From: Acestrorhynchus altus
Lineage: Eukaryota; Chordata; Actinopteri; Characiformes; Acestrorhynchidae
NCBI GenBank assembly: GCA_034509495.1
Contig: CM067504.1
Coordinates: 7,452,256 to 7,516,255 of the forward strand
Reading direction: 5' to 3'
DNA length: 64,000 nt
The notes below the pieces were generated by a model that was given only the letters and a program-made list of their open reading frames with translations, was not told where the DNA came from and did not search any database. The position numbers and the translations under genes were made by a program. Within the stretch, counting starts at the first letter, position 1; each line of letters starts with the position of its first letter. Of the stretch, positions 37,660-49,675 are shown piece after piece.

Positions 37660-38172
37660 ATGGACAGTGAGTTGTGCTGGCTGAGAGCAAGCCTAAGGCT
37701 ATTTCCACTGAGGTGGCAAGTGCTATCCTCTATGCTGTTGCATGCTGGGAAGCAGGCTGAGGGTGGCAGACACCTACAGACTCAACATAATGATCCTTAA
37801 GGCTGGAGATATTGTGGGAGTTGAGCTGGACTCTCTGATGGCAGTGTCAGAGAGGAGGATGTTGTTTAAGCTACAGGCCATTTGGTGACAATGACTCCCA
37901 CCCACTCTACCAAACAGTGATGAGACACAAGAGCACATTCGGTGCAAGACTTATCTCACCAAAATGCACTACAGAGAGCCACAGGAGCCACAACCTTGGC
38001 CATCAAACTATTAAATTCCTCCCTTAATGGGTTACCACTACGTTTATTCAAAGTGTTTATTCTGCTTATTCTTATGCTATTACTCTTTATATTTATTTTA
38101 TTATTTTATATAGATGGGTGCAGCTGTAATAATTTGCAATTTCCGTCCAGGATTAATAAAGTATTACTGGTT
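37660..38172 (+). mobile_element. CR1/Rex1-like LINE 3' end
   Basis: Although decayed, the segment follows the 3' coding end of the LINE family seen at 1893-2401, including ATGACTCCCACCCACTCTAC, a CTTATCTCACCAAAATGCAC block and CACAACCTTGGCCATCAAAC. The 3' UTR ends GGATTAATAAAGTATTACTG followed by a short TTCTGA-type tail. It is 5' truncated with several stops. Confidence 0.65.
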
Positions 38173-39310
38173 CTGATTCTGAAATATTGTGAGAAGACAG
38201 TATTGAATGAACAATACTGCATTTCTGAAACTTAATGCTGATAGGGGTCCCCTTTGTGAAAAACATCCACAGAACCCACAAATGTATTTTATGAATAAAG
38301 TCAAACTATTCAAATGAGAAAAAGTCACATTTAAGACAAAGACAACAAAATCAGGTAAGGACTTTGTAACATGTGGAATTGTTTGTTTCTTTAACTTGTT
38401 ATTATGATGTATCTGTGAATAAATGATAGCTCCTTCACTCAAATAGACATGATGAGCTTAATAAGTCTTGACAACAAAAACTGTAGGGACAATGTAGCCA
38501 ATTTCACTTTTATCCTTTTTTTATACCTGTTTGAGGGCTTTTCAATTTCTCATTATTTTAGGAATTAAAGTATGCATTCTTCCCTCTCATGCCTTTATCC
38601 ATTGTATATTTGTATTTATTAAGTTACCCCAATGCACCTTTTCATGGAGTTTACCACAAGCAGGGCTCACACCCAAATCTCTATCTAAATCTCTTATCTA
38701 TATTTATAACTAACTGCTTTCTTGTGTTCCACTGGTTTTAATGTATTTAATGCTTTTTGTTCCAATCTGTTGCAAGCATTCTTATTAATCCCAAAATACC
38801 TGACCAGTGCTAGGCAGTACAATGGACACTGGCCAGTTTATCCACTGCAAGAACATTTTGTGAACCATTATTGTGCACACTGCAGAGGGGGTGGAGTTTT
38901 GACATCTTGCCAGGCTGCCTGCCACTAATTGCCTCCAGCTGCAGCCACTTTGGGCTAACTCAAGGCAACTAAAATGCACCCTGTCTGAGTAGGAAAATCA
39001 CTACTAGAGATAGTGTACAACATGGGATCCTTTCTAACCTCTCTAACACAGCCAGTCATTTAAATTCATATACAATCTAAAGTATTTTATTTACCATATA
39101 ATATACTATAGAATTACACAATAATAAGCCAACCACATATGCATTTCATGTTATGAATTAAAAAATGCATTTATATAAATGTATAAATTAGTTACACTCA
39201 AATGAAAATGAATATATGTAAATGGATTTACAAGTAAGTATATAATGTTTTAACCCTAGTTAACCCTGTTTTCCTAAAAAGAGTCTGGAAGGGATTTAAG
39301 TAGTTCTCAA
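38173..39310. other. Intergenic AT-rich DNA, nothing recognised
   Basis: No gene, repeat array or transposon signature was identified here. The frames present are short and of low complexity. Confidence 0.5.
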
Positions 39311-39560
39311 AACAATTAGAAATCAGCCATTCCACTGTCCAGAAAATACATAAACAAACAAACAAACCAAACATTTAAAACTACTGCCAACATGCCTAGG
39401 TCAGGCTGTCCTTGAAAGTACAACCCAAGAAAGAACATACCACAACATGCATAACATAGTCTCCATCAATCATAAAATGTAAAAGTGCAGCATCTACCAT
39501 CAGAAAGAGCCTTCACAAGTTTTCATGGGAGGCATGCAAGGAGGAAACCCTTGCTGTCAA
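39311..39560 (+). mobile_element. Tc1 transposase N-terminal fragment
   Basis: It begins CAATTAGAAATCAGCCATTC CACTGTCCAG and continues CTGCCAACATGCCTAGGTCA, ATCTACCATCAGAAAGAG, and TTTTCATGGGAGGCATGCAA followed by GGAGGAAACC. This is the order of blocks in the Tc1 helix-turn-helix region. It belongs to the same family as 37320-37490 but retains more of the gene, and a short tandem ACAAACAA insertion interrupts it. Confidence 0.65.
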
Positions 39561-40269
39561 ATATAATATCCAGCCAACAGCATCCTGTGAGCATTGATAA
39601 AGGACTAGGGCATGACCAACACAAACTGTGCAACTACAGATGTGCGTCTGTCTCTGACTTTACATATATTGGGTGGAAAATATATATAGGAGTGGACAGA
39701 GAGTGTACACAGGGTTTAAAACACTGCTACTTAGCACTGCTAAGTATGATTGACTCTTTCCAATATAAAACACACTAACATGCCACTACCATGGCAGTGT
39801 CACTGCAGTGCTACGATTGACTCATCAACCAAATAATATCTGATCTGTGGTGGTCCTGTGGGGTCCTGAGTAAGGATGAACCAATCAAGTTATTTTGCCC
39901 CATGAACCAAATGAGTATCGAGCTCCAAGAGCAGTGTTACTATGTATACAGAATCAGCATTATACCCATGTCTTAAATCTGCTGCCACAAAAGTATCATT
40001 ACCATGTAAATAGAATAAATATTACATTCATAGCTCAAATCTGCGGCGCTGAGAGCAGCATTACTCTGTATACAGAAAAAACGTACATATTGCTCAAATC
40101 TCCTGCTCCAAGAGCAATATTACCTGTATACAGAATTTGATTCTTACCATATACAGTTCTGTTCAATGTGTGTGTGTGTCTGTGTGTGTGTGTATGAATG
40201 ACTCAAAGCTGCGGCCCCTAGAGCACCATTGCTCAGTATATAGAATAAGACGTATACATATGACTCAAA

Positions 40270-41049
40270 GAATATCATGAAAAAATTTTATTTCAGTTAA
40301 TTCCATTCAAAAAGTGAAACTTTTATATTACATTAATTCATTACTTCCAGCAGATGACATAGCACCCCAAACCATCACTGACTGTGGAAACTTTACATTG
40401 GACTCTCCTTCCAGACTCTGGGACCTTGATCCCCAAAGGAAATTCAAAATTTACTTTCATCAGTGAATGTAACTTTGGACCACTCAGCAGCAGTCCAGTC
40501 CTTTTTATCTTTAGCCCTGACAAGATACTTCTGACACTGTCTCTTGTTTAAGAGTGGCTTGACACAATAAATGTGACAGCTGAAACCCATGTCTTGCATA
40601 CATCAGTGCATGGTTGTTCTTGAAGGACTGACTCCAGCTGCAGTCCACTGTTTGCCTCTTTAGCAATGACCTTTTGTGACTTGACCTCCTTGTGCAAGGT
40701 GTCAATGGTTGTCTTTTGGACAACTGTCAAGTCAGCAGTCTTCCCCGTGATTGTATATCCTACAGAACTAGACCCAGAGACCATTTAAAGGCCTTTGCAG
40801 GTGTTTTGAGTTAATTAGCTGATTAGAGTGTAGCACCAGTTGTCTTGAATATTGAACCTTTTCATAATATTCTACATTTCTGAGATTTCTGAATTTGGGA
40901 TTTTCATTAGTTGTCAGTTATAATCATCAAAGATAAAAGAAATGAACAATTGAGATATGTCAGTCTATGTGTAATGAATGAATATAATATGCAAGTTTCA
41001 CTTTTTGAATGGAATTACTGAAAAAAAAATCCACTTTTTCATGATATTC
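40270..41049 (-). mobile_element. Internally deleted Tc1/mariner element with terminal inverted repeats
   Basis: Inverted ends are visible. GAATATCATGAAAAAATTTT at 40270 continues to CCATTCAAAAAGTGAAAC, and is mirrored by GTTTCACTTTTTGAATGGAA running to TTTTTCATGATATTC at 41049. On the minus strand the frame at 40784-40548 retains KTADLTVVQKTTIDTLHKEV, a Tc1 N-terminal region, but it is joined directly to a later segment, so most of the central gene is lost. It sits inside the 62-bp minisatellite. Confidence 0.8.
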
Positions 41050-41186
41050 TAATTTTATGACCAGCATCTGTATACATAACTCAAACCTGCTGCCCCTAGA
41101 GCAGCATTGCTCTGTATACAGAATATGAAGTAGACATATGACTCAAATTTGCTGCCCCTAGAGCAGCACTGCTCTGTATACATAAT

Positions 41187-41395
41187 CTTCTTCTTCTTCT
41201 TCTTCTTCTTCTTCTTCTTTCGGCTACTCCCTTCAGGGGTTGCCATAGCAGATCATCATATTTATGATCCGCATTATAGTTTTGGTACAAATTTTAGGCT
41301 GGATGCCCTTCCTGATGCAACCCCCACCATTTGTCCGGGCTTGGGACCGGCACCAGAAGTGCACAATCTACACCCCTAATGACTGGTTTGCTCTG
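41187..41395 (-). mobile_element. Retroposon with (GAA)n tail, minus strand
   Basis: The plus strand starts with (TTC)n at 41187-41220, followed by GGCTACTCCCTTCAGGGGTT then GCC, and GGCTGGATGCCCTTCCTGAT, GCAACCCCCACCATTTGTCC and GGGCTTGGGACCGGCACC. I recognise this as a widespread teleost repeat. Read on the minus strand it ends in a (GAA)n tail. The motif GCTCTGTATACA occurs on both sides, but that motif also belongs to the host minisatellite, so it may or may not be a target-site duplication. Confidence 0.65.
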
Positions 41396-41414
41396 TATAC
41401 AGAATATTAAATAA

Positions 41415-41418
<4 letters not shown>

Positions 41419-41478
<60 letters not shown>
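41419..41478. repeat. (AT)n microsatellite
   Basis: About 60 bases of AT interrupting a unit of the 62-bp minisatellite. Confidence 0.95.
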
Positions 41479-41480
<2 letters not shown>

Positions 41481-41714
41481 CTCAAAGCTGCTGTCCCCAA
41501 GCGCTGCATTACTATGTGTACAGAATAAGAAGTATACATATCACGGAAATCTGCTGCCCCTAGAGCAGCTTTGCTCTGTAAACAGCATAAGACATATGCA
41601 GTATGGCTCTCAACAATGTATACCCCTACTAACCAAATCAATGTTTTAAAGCAAGAGAAACAGCTTACCTCTACTGCTTTCCTCTTCTTAAATCCTTTCT
41701 GAACTCCATTTTCT

Positions 41715-41880
41715 CTGCTGCGGGAACTGCTTAGGGGGACAGAAACTCCAGTCCTGCCTTGCCATCCAAGTACACCTTATTCAACTCACCTGTTTAACTA
41801 CCAGGTACACTTGATCTACTGGAGCAGGGAAATCAGCAAACTGTGCTGGACTCCAGCCCTCTGGTTTCCACTCCTGACCT
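41715..41880. mobile_element. Palindromic MITE-like repeat
   Basis: The segment holds AGAAACTCCAGTCCTGCC near one end and GTGCTGGACTCCAGCCCTCT near the other. Internal text is of the CACCTGTTTAACTACCAGGT and CTGGAGCAGGGAAATCAGCA type, which is common in teleost foldback repeats. The inverted similarity is weaker than in the 4245-4418 element. Confidence 0.4.
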
Positions 41881-42219
41881 TTATTCCCACCTCCTCTACA
41901 ATCTGATTGGTTGTATCTCTGAACCAATAATTTTTCATTCTGCCTTCAGAACACATTTGTATAGGTAAAACTCCCTCCTGCTTTCATGGTAAAACAGTCA
42001 TATGTCACACTCTAAACCTTTTACTTTCTTAGATGTTACTGATGGCTGCTGGGGCTGAAAAAATGTCTATTAATGCCATTTTGAGGACACAATGGTCCTG
42101 TGAAAAATGTTAAAATTAAAAATCGGAACTGGATTTGGAGTAAAATTGCTGATATCTGATCCATTAAAACATTCCCATAATCATCCCAATTTCTGACTCT
42201 TTCATGTGATCACTTGGGT

Positions 42220-42985
42220 TTGTGACAGTGGAGCAGTTGTACGCCAACGTTTTAGGTTGCTCCTGTATTTATGTTCTTTCTGGTTCTCTCCTTTAGGTTA
42301 GTCAGATCTGCAAGACTCGGTTGCCACATTCTGGTAATGTTTACATTCTTTGTTCTCAATGAATGTAATCACTAAACTACATTACATCTCTGTACTTTTC
42401 CCAAGTCATTGATGACCCACTGGCCTGGGCTGATGAACGCTAACCTTGAACTCCCCTGCCATCCCTTCAGAGGCTGACCACAGGCTTCCTTGTCACCCAT
42501 CTGAGATGGACCTCAAGCTCCCCTGCCTCACCTTCACATTGTCTGGCCACCTTCCAGCTACTGGAACTGAAATAGTTTCCCACCTTGCCCTGAACTAAAC
42601 GCCCACCTGCCATCACAAATTATGTAGAAATTTACAGAGACCCCAATTAGGTGCAACTGCAACTATTATGTCCAACTATCATTACTTCAGTACACCTGAG
42701 TATTACAAAAGACATGAGGTGGTTCAGTGTCCCCATTATGAACTATGTATAATTTGACCAGAAGAAGATGGGTCCTCCCTTGTGAGCCTGGTTCCTCCCA
42801 AGGTTTCTTTCTCCAGCTCAGAGTTTTTCCTTGCCACTGTCACCCTTTGGCTTGCTATCTAGGGTTGTTATATATTTATACTTTGTTGCATGTGTTGTTC
42901 ACCTTATTATTTTCTGTAAAGCTGCTCTGTGACAATATCAGTTATAAAAAAATCACTATACAAATATAGTTTGATTTGATTTGAA
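42220..42985 (+). mobile_element. L2-type LINE 3' UTR and tail
   Basis: Recognisable blocks include GGGTCCTCCCTTGTGAGCCT followed by GGTTCCTCCCAAGGTTTC, then AGTTTTTCCTTGCCACTGTC. The terminal part runs GTAAAGCTGCTCTGTGACAA, then CACTATACAAATATAGTTTG, then ATTTGATTTGAA. This is the standard 3' end of teleost L2 LINEs. The coding part is absent, and the upstream boundary is approximate. Confidence 0.65.
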
Positions 42986-43261
42986 TTTGCATACTACACA
43001 CTAATAGTGTTATTAGTTTTATTAATACTGATTAGTGTCTATAAGTATAAACTACATACTAATTTTAATAATGTGGGATTGTAAGTTAGTAAAAAAATAT
43101 AAATGTAATAACCATTTTGTACTAATAGGATGTGGTGAAGTGTTGCTATGCCCACATACCCACCTTCTAATTTTCATTGGCTACCATTTTAATTAATTAA
43201 TTAATGGCCACCGATTTTAATTAATTAATTATTTAGTTTAACTTTAATTTTACGTTTCTGT
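42986..43261. other. Spacer between two LINE remnants
   Basis: AT-rich, with two TTAATTAATTAAT-type blocks near 43190 and 43223. No gene is seen. Confidence 0.4.
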
Positions 43262-43880
43262 CTTCAGTCAAGCTGTACGTAATGCTCAAAGAGCTCAGTG
43301 TACAGGTTGGATTTGACCATTGCCATGAAGTATGCAAGAGGTGGTCCATTTTTTGCTTTGTAGGCATACCATGCCACCACATTCTGGATAAGTTTCAAGG
43401 GCCTGATGGTACATGCAGGAAGGTCCGCCTGAAGGACATTGGTGTAGATAAGTCTTGAAATGACAAGAGACTGAACAAGCAACTCTAAAAGAGAAATCTG
43501 CATGATTGAGTCAGATTCGCAACATCTGGTCATCCACAACTATATCAAGGTTTCATGCTTCTGCCAATGGAGTGACCAACAATCTCTCAAAGGATGTAAA
43601 GTAGATCAGTCTTGCTGGGGTTCAGTTTTAGATGATAGGCTGCCTTCCATGATGCAAAGAAAGGCACATAAGCACTGAGCGTTGTGGAATGTCACTGGAG
43701 AGTCTGCATAGAGCAGATGTGACCACCATGCAGAGCCAGTGATTTTAAGACTTGTGATAGACAGTAGGATCTTGTGGTTGACTGTGTCAAAGGCTGCAGA
43801 GAGGTCAAGGAGAATTAAGACTGATGACAGTTTACCTGATCTTGCAGCATGGTTCAACCAAACCATGGTTTGTGGCAATT
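43262..43880 (-). mobile_element. L2-type LINE reverse transcriptase remnant, minus strand
   Basis: On the minus strand SGKLSSVLILLDLSAAFDTV then NHKILLS is the RT block containing the first catalytic Asp. Downstream, another frame gives TNVLQADLPACTIRPLKLIQ and then NVVAWYAYK, the post-RT region of the same family. The intervening RT motifs, including YADD, are deleted or scrambled, so the element is inactive. Confidence 0.75.
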
Positions 43881-44922
43881 TTGTTGGTGGCTTCCATGTC
43901 AGCAGGTGTTAGGAATGAGTGTTTGTAATGCTGGCAGAGTTGGGGACTTGGTGGCCATGAACTGGACCATCATTTCAGCTAGGGCTACAACAAATTACTG
44001 TTCTGTCAATCTATTCTGTATCAAATTATCAAATGATTATTGAAATAATTATTTGGATTATTAATCAATCAATTACCAAATAACTTATATTGTAGCTGTC
44101 AGCTTGATTTGATAATTAGTTTGATGTTTGCTTGCATCTGCTAACAATGAAGACAATAATAAATAATATTATTAATAATAATAATAATTCAAAACATCAG
44201 AGTTAACATAAAAGATGAAATCTCAAATATTCTTTCATCATAAATTAAAGAAGCAGCAATAAAATATATTGAAAGTAAATACTTTTTCCAAGCATTTTGA
44301 CCAGCAAAAGAGTGAGACAAATGTGAGACAGCAATTTTAGCTTTCAGAATGAAAGGTTTTTGTGTTACCACCATGTTTATTTTAGTGGCTTTTATTGTTA
44401 CCTGGTCTGTCTGTGATGTAGCGGCTCTTTGGAGCACTTACCTCTCTTACCTGTTACCTCTTTACTTACCTTTTTTTACCAGAGTCTGCTATATTAACAA
44501 TATCTTCACAAATAGATGTGGATCATATAACGTTAATTACTGGAGCCCATATCTGAGCCACTGAGTAGTACATTAACCAGTACATTTCCTAGGTAGCGAA
44601 GGTTGCTTACTTGATTTGAATAGCATATTATTGGAATATGAGAGGGAAAAGGGTCATTGAATGTAGGTAAGAGGAATTTCCCCATGACTGTGAAAGGGAG
44701 AAGGATAAAAAAAACCCCACAACAACAGTGATTTGATTCAGTAAAGAAAAGCATGCAGGGACACCAGTAAAGGAGCAGCCTTTTGTCATTAGCAAGACAT
44801 GCTCCATTAGAGTTCATGACAGTTGTGTTCAGTCCCATATCACATTACTAATGGGGTTTGTTGGTCCATCATCTGTCATTTTTGACACTCTTTATTGAGA
44901 GAATGACTCATAGGTTACTATT

Positions 44923-44924
<2 letters not shown>
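43881..44924. other. Intergenic DNA with a possible MITE scrap
   Basis: GCTAGGGCTACAACAAATTA at about 43979, followed by AATTATTTGGATTATTAATC, resembles the end of a common AGGGCTGCAAC-type teleost DNA element. Nothing else was recognised. Confidence 0.35.

Positions 44925-45012
<88 letters not shown>
44925..45012. repeat. (ATT)n microsatellite
   Basis: About 29 uninterrupted ATT triplets. The poly-Ile frame across it is an artefact of the repeat. Confidence 0.95.
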
Positions 45013-45014
<2 letters not shown>

Positions 45015-45847
45015 AAGACCACTTGAAGAATGTGCGTCTTCATTCTATTGAAAATCTGCAGCTCTGGGCACTTAGTGACCACAATATCCATACAATGGTT
45101 ACATAGAGATTTGGTTGGAGTTTCCATTTTTTATAGTTTTAAATCTCTCAGTACCTGTAGATGGACACTGAGACATTTTAAGGGATGTTGTAGCTCAGGA
45201 CAAGTAGATTTTAAACCAAATATTTTAACATATATCTGTTTACATTATCATGTTTATATATCTGTATACAGATTCTTCTAAATAAACAATTTGCTATTAA
45301 TTATAGAAAAAAAGACTCAGATATCAGATATCAGTCCATGGTCTGCATATTTAAAAAATCTTGAGGTAGCATTGCTTTCAACCAGTTCATTTGGTTGATC
45401 TGTCTGTTGGACGTTGATGGAGAGCATTTCGGTCTCCTAGGGATGTTTTTTCCAGAAGTGTAAATCATAATCTGTCTTTGCAAATGTTACATACAGTTTT
45501 TATCCTCAATATCGTCCATAACAGTTACAGTGAGTAGCTATAATTTGCTGATGACCTGCTTTTTTATATTTAAATTGATATAAATGGTCTGTTATTTCAG
45601 TTAACATCACTAATCAGGCCTTTTACAGCTTTATCTCTCAGTTAGTAAACCAACTTTCTTTTACCAGGTGTTATAGGTGACATTGAAAGCTTCGATTAGA
45701 TTGTAATGAGCTGGTGTTTTCTGTTGTTCTTTACATACCGCTCTTTTAAGTAGCCTCTACATAACTAATGCTACACTGCACTGGAAGAGAAGGAGTCTTT
45801 ACAGACACACACTGTGTGAACGATTTATAATGAAAGTATAATCAGTT

Positions 45848-45852
<5 letters not shown>

Positions 45853-45891
<39 letters not shown>

Positions 45892-46090
45892 GTTACAGTA
45901 CTGTGATTTTTTGCTGTATTAATTACAGTATTGTGATTTTATTTACTGTAATAACAGTTACACTACTTTGGTTTCTTTTTACTGTAATAACAGTTACAGT
46001 GCTGTGTTTTTTCTTGCTGTTATAATACTGATATGTTGCTGTAATAATTACAGTACTGTGATTTTTACTGTAATAAAAATAGAGTATTTT
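45853..46090. repeat. (AT)n followed by an ACTGTAATAACAGTTACAGT-type minisatellite
   Basis: A run of AT to 45889 is followed by about five imperfect units. Each contains TTACAGTACTGTGATTTTT and ACTGTAATAACAGTTACAGT-like text at about 35-45 base spacing. Each unit carries small inverted repeats. Confidence 0.65.
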
Positions 46091-46183
46091 ATAGATGCTG
46101 TGATTAAATCTACAATATGTGTACTCTGAAATGTACTACAGCTGTTTATTAACTAACTGCTGCCAGCAGCTTACTGTACATTT

Positions 46184-46475
46184 TAGGGCTGAGCAATACG
46201 TATATCTATATTGGGATAAAAACATATTGGCAGAGGCAATATTGTTTATATAAAGTTTTAAAATAATTTTCTCATGTACACACTATGGAGGGCACATAAG
46301 ACTTAGTGTGCCAAAGAAACTAATCAAATTTCAGTATCTTTAAATGTAGTAAAAAAGACAAAGGATTTCATGGTGTGTACTAATTTATTCACATTGTATT
46401 TTCACATCATACATCATATCATATATCAGCTAAAACATATTGCAATATGATTTTTTGTCCATATGCCCAGCCCTA
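46184..46475. mobile_element. Palindromic MITE with TAGGGCTGnGC ends
   Basis: The start TAGGGCTGAGCAATACG is mirrored at the end by CATATGCCCAGCCCTA. Internally, ATATTGGGATAAAAACATAT is matched by AAAACATATTGCAATATG near the other arm. At 292 bases with no frame, it is a non-autonomous DNA element of a type common in fish. Confidence 0.75.
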
Positions 46476-46934
46476 ATAAATTTCTTTTTGTAGTATATGA
46501 AAATACATATCTACTTTGTGTCTCCTACATAAAATAGCTATCTCAACATACTAGTCTAAACATACATTATGAACAGACATTTTACTGGCATTCCATTTAC
46601 CCTTAAGGAAGCCTGTCCAATACAAAAGACAACTGGAAAAATAAAAAAATAATAAGAATGGAAAAATATAAATCAAACTAAAGTGAAATATCTTATTTAG
46701 ATTTAATGTGCAGACATGTACTCTACTAGATTAACAAAGCAGTGGGCATGGGTCAACATTTTAGAATATCAATGGAGGAAAATCTGAGTGTATTCCACTC
46801 ATTATTTCTTCCCTCTTTGTCTGTTTTTTTTTGTGAGCGACGGAGAGATAATTTGGGGTAATTTAAAGGCTTGACTGGCTTTTCACTGGTTGTAATGACT
46901 AGCATTTTTTCAGCCTTTTGTCTCCCTACCTCTG

Positions 46935-46936
<2 letters not shown>

Positions 46937-46981
<45 letters not shown>
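46937..46981. repeat. (AC)n microsatellite
   Basis: An uninterrupted run of about 45 bases. Confidence 0.95.
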
Positions 46982-46983
<2 letters not shown>

Positions 46984-47274
46984 AAAACACAGCAGAATTG
47001 TAATCACTACAAAATCTGCTCTCAGTGGGGGTGGAGGGTCTTTCTCAACCGTCTCACATCCGTCACCACACACTGCACACAAACGACTAGCATTCTTGTT
47101 CCCCCTGCTGTTATCATACCTATACCCACTGCACCTGATAACAGATAATCACCCTCTACCATTTCCATTCTTATCAGCAGCTACAGCTGCAATTCCATAA
47201 AGGAAAGAAAGGAAAGACCATTAAAAGCTCTTCCCTGTCTCCATTTGCTTTTTTCTGGAGATATTCATGAGCAA

Positions 47275-47386
<112 letters not shown>

Positions 47387-49084
47387 TATTAAGATTCAAA
47401 TTGGATTTTAATTTGTATTTCATTTCATGTCATTTTTTTTTAAATTATCATCTTTAATATACTACCATTGGATCAATTCTGCTTGTTTTTAGGTCAGGTA
47501 TGTTTGTTATAGACTTAGTAGTATTTGCCATATTCATTTCCTAGTGACCTTTTTCTGTTCTTGGACAATTTACCCAAGGTACACAAGAATCAAGAGACTA
47601 AATAGCTTGGTTTGCTCTATGCAAATGACAAGATGTTTTTTGAGCCCTAAAACATCAAATACAAATGTTTTATTCAGAATATTATGTTTACAAGTCTAAA
47701 ATATAAATATGTTGAAGCACTAAATCATTGAAACAGCCCTTTGCTGGATATGAAAAAGGAGACATTGTGAGTGCTTTTTTTCTCTGGGGTTTCTCTTTGT
47801 GCACCCCAATAATTATCCCTTTTTATCCATTCTGTCACCACTTGTCTAGACCAGTTCATCACATTACCTAAAAATGTTTGACTTTTTATCTAACCCCTAC
47901 AGTGTACTGAGGGAAGATCACAGTAATCTTTACCAGTAATGAAAAGGAAACAAAACAGCAATAGTTTTTTTTCATTTCATGCTTTTTTATCATAAAGAAA
48001 TTAAAAGGAAAGAGAGAAAGTAAGGAAGCAAAGAGACATAAAAACAGAGCTAGGCTAGGTTTACTGCATTTGAAAAATGTTTTTCCTGCATCCTTTTAAT
48101 ATATCATATTCTTTAATGTATCATGTTCTTTTTATACACACACCTACTACCATTTTTTCCACTTAATTTAACAACGAATATGGAATGTATAAATCCAGTG
48201 GTACACTACATTTGTTGACATGTCTTGCCATCATTGCAAGTATGCACAAAAGCCAAAAGAACTGTTTCAAAAGAAAGAGCAATCATAATCACGAGCAGTC
48301 GAACCACAAAAAGCAAATGGTGCGTCCTCTTCCACTACAATTTCAGTAGCCTTTATTACATACCATTAGCCACAGTGCTTCAAATTGGTTGCTATGGTTA
48401 TCTATTTAGCTTTGGCTTGGGGTTTTAATGAAGGATGACTTTTGTGAAAGCGAGGGGGTCGCTAGAGAAGGGTAGATGGATGGAGACACAGACAGACAAA
48501 AAGATTTTAGAGAAGTAAAGCTGTTTGGGTTATATCCCAAGATAGTTGCCATGGCCACAGAAATTGGATACTGAATTACAGACAGAGAAGAGCAGGAGCA
48601 GGAATCAGGTAGAGAGCAGATGGCAGCATTAGAGTCCATTTTAATTTAGTTTAGCATATACTACAATTCTAAAAAGTATGCTTTAAAGTAAGGGCTCCAG
48701 AGAAAATCTGGAAGGTGTTGAAAAATTGGTGTAGAGTGTACACTGTAACCAGGTTACTTGTCTTCAGCTTTGCAAGATTCTGATCACTGACTCCACTCTG
48801 GATTTACACCTTATATTCATTAGCTACACCTCATTTAGGCCCTTAAGGAGTGCAGTCGGGTGTGAGATTACGGTTTTCTCCTGAGGGCTGAGCTGTAGGT
48901 TATCTTTTGTGTTTGGTTGACCCTGCTTCTGTGTGCTGTTTGCATTTATGGTGGACTGTGCTTCATCCCACATTTTGGATTTCTTCTTACCTGAGCTGAC
49001 ATGAACAATCTGCATCCGGTTTCTCCTATTCATTATTGACAGATGGCCTCACTTAAACATATATGTGGCACAAAGCCCAGTCTA
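47387..49084. other. Intergenic DNA, nothing recognised
   Basis: Only short frames are present, and no repeat family was identified. Confidence 0.5.
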
Positions 49085-49391
49085 GCTCTGTGTCTGAAAT
49101 TGGAAATAGGAAGCTGACTTAATGTGCTCCCCATGGTGTCTCACAAGGCAGTTTAATGATAAATGTCTCTGTAACCAAATCATGAAGGTAACAATACATC
49201 TTGATCTTGCCATGGTATTGAGAGCTCAATACTAAATAGAAGCACATAGCTGTGTTACAGTTAGCCATGAGCTTTTTCAACCAATAACAGAGAAGGCTGG
49301 ATCAATAACCCTTGATTCACATTTGACTGGGTAATTTCTTACCTAAGAATACTGTATAAGTAGGTAGCATTTCGTACATTTCAGGCACAGC
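49085..49391. mobile_element. Palindromic non-autonomous DNA element, copy 2
   Basis: GCTCTGTGTCTGAAATTGG at the left end is mirrored by ATTTCAGGCACAGCC at the right. The body shares GTCTCTGTAACCAAATCATG, CAACCAATAACAGAGAAG and AGAATACTGTATAAGTAGGT with copy 1 at 19354-19610, in the same order and strand. Confidence 0.6.
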
Positions 49392-49479
49392 CCAGGAAGA
49401 TGGAGCTGCTAGTCTTGTCAAAATGGCTTGCATACATGTTTTTTTACTGTCCTCTTATACCTCCACAGCAGAATTAAAA

Positions 49480-49675
49480 TTAAAATACACTCCTTTCAAC
49501 AAAACTGGAACCAATCTGCTTGTTGGTTACAATAAAGTCCCACACTTAAAGAAAACAAGCAAATTAGCTTGTGAGTTACCAATAAAATTCTGCCCTTTAC
49601 AAAACAGCCAATCAGCTTTCTGGTCCCATCCTTTAACAAAAAGAACAAATCAGCTTACTGAGGCAACCTCTGTGT
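49480..49675. repeat. Imperfect tandem units, dispersed family
   Basis: About four units of the form (CAATCAGCTT...GGT..CAATAAAGTCCCACACTTAAA) recur at about 50-60 bases. The inverse-orientation block at 23290-23410 carries the same GTGGGACTT/TTTTGTTTTAGGGTGGGAC theme, so the family is dispersed. Confidence 0.4.

Larger units (their letters stand above)
39930..41600. repeat. 62-bp minisatellite interrupted by transposons
   Basis: The unit has the form TATACAGAATAAGA, then a short spacer, CATATGACTCAAA, TCTGCTGCCCCTAGAGCAGC and ATTGCTCTG. About ten copies are recognisable. The array is interrupted by a Tc1 remnant (40270-41049), a (GAA)n-tailed retroposon (41187-41395) and an AT microsatellite (41419-41478). 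Each unit has a small inverted repeat at GCTGCCCCTAGAGCAGC. Confidence 0.8.
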
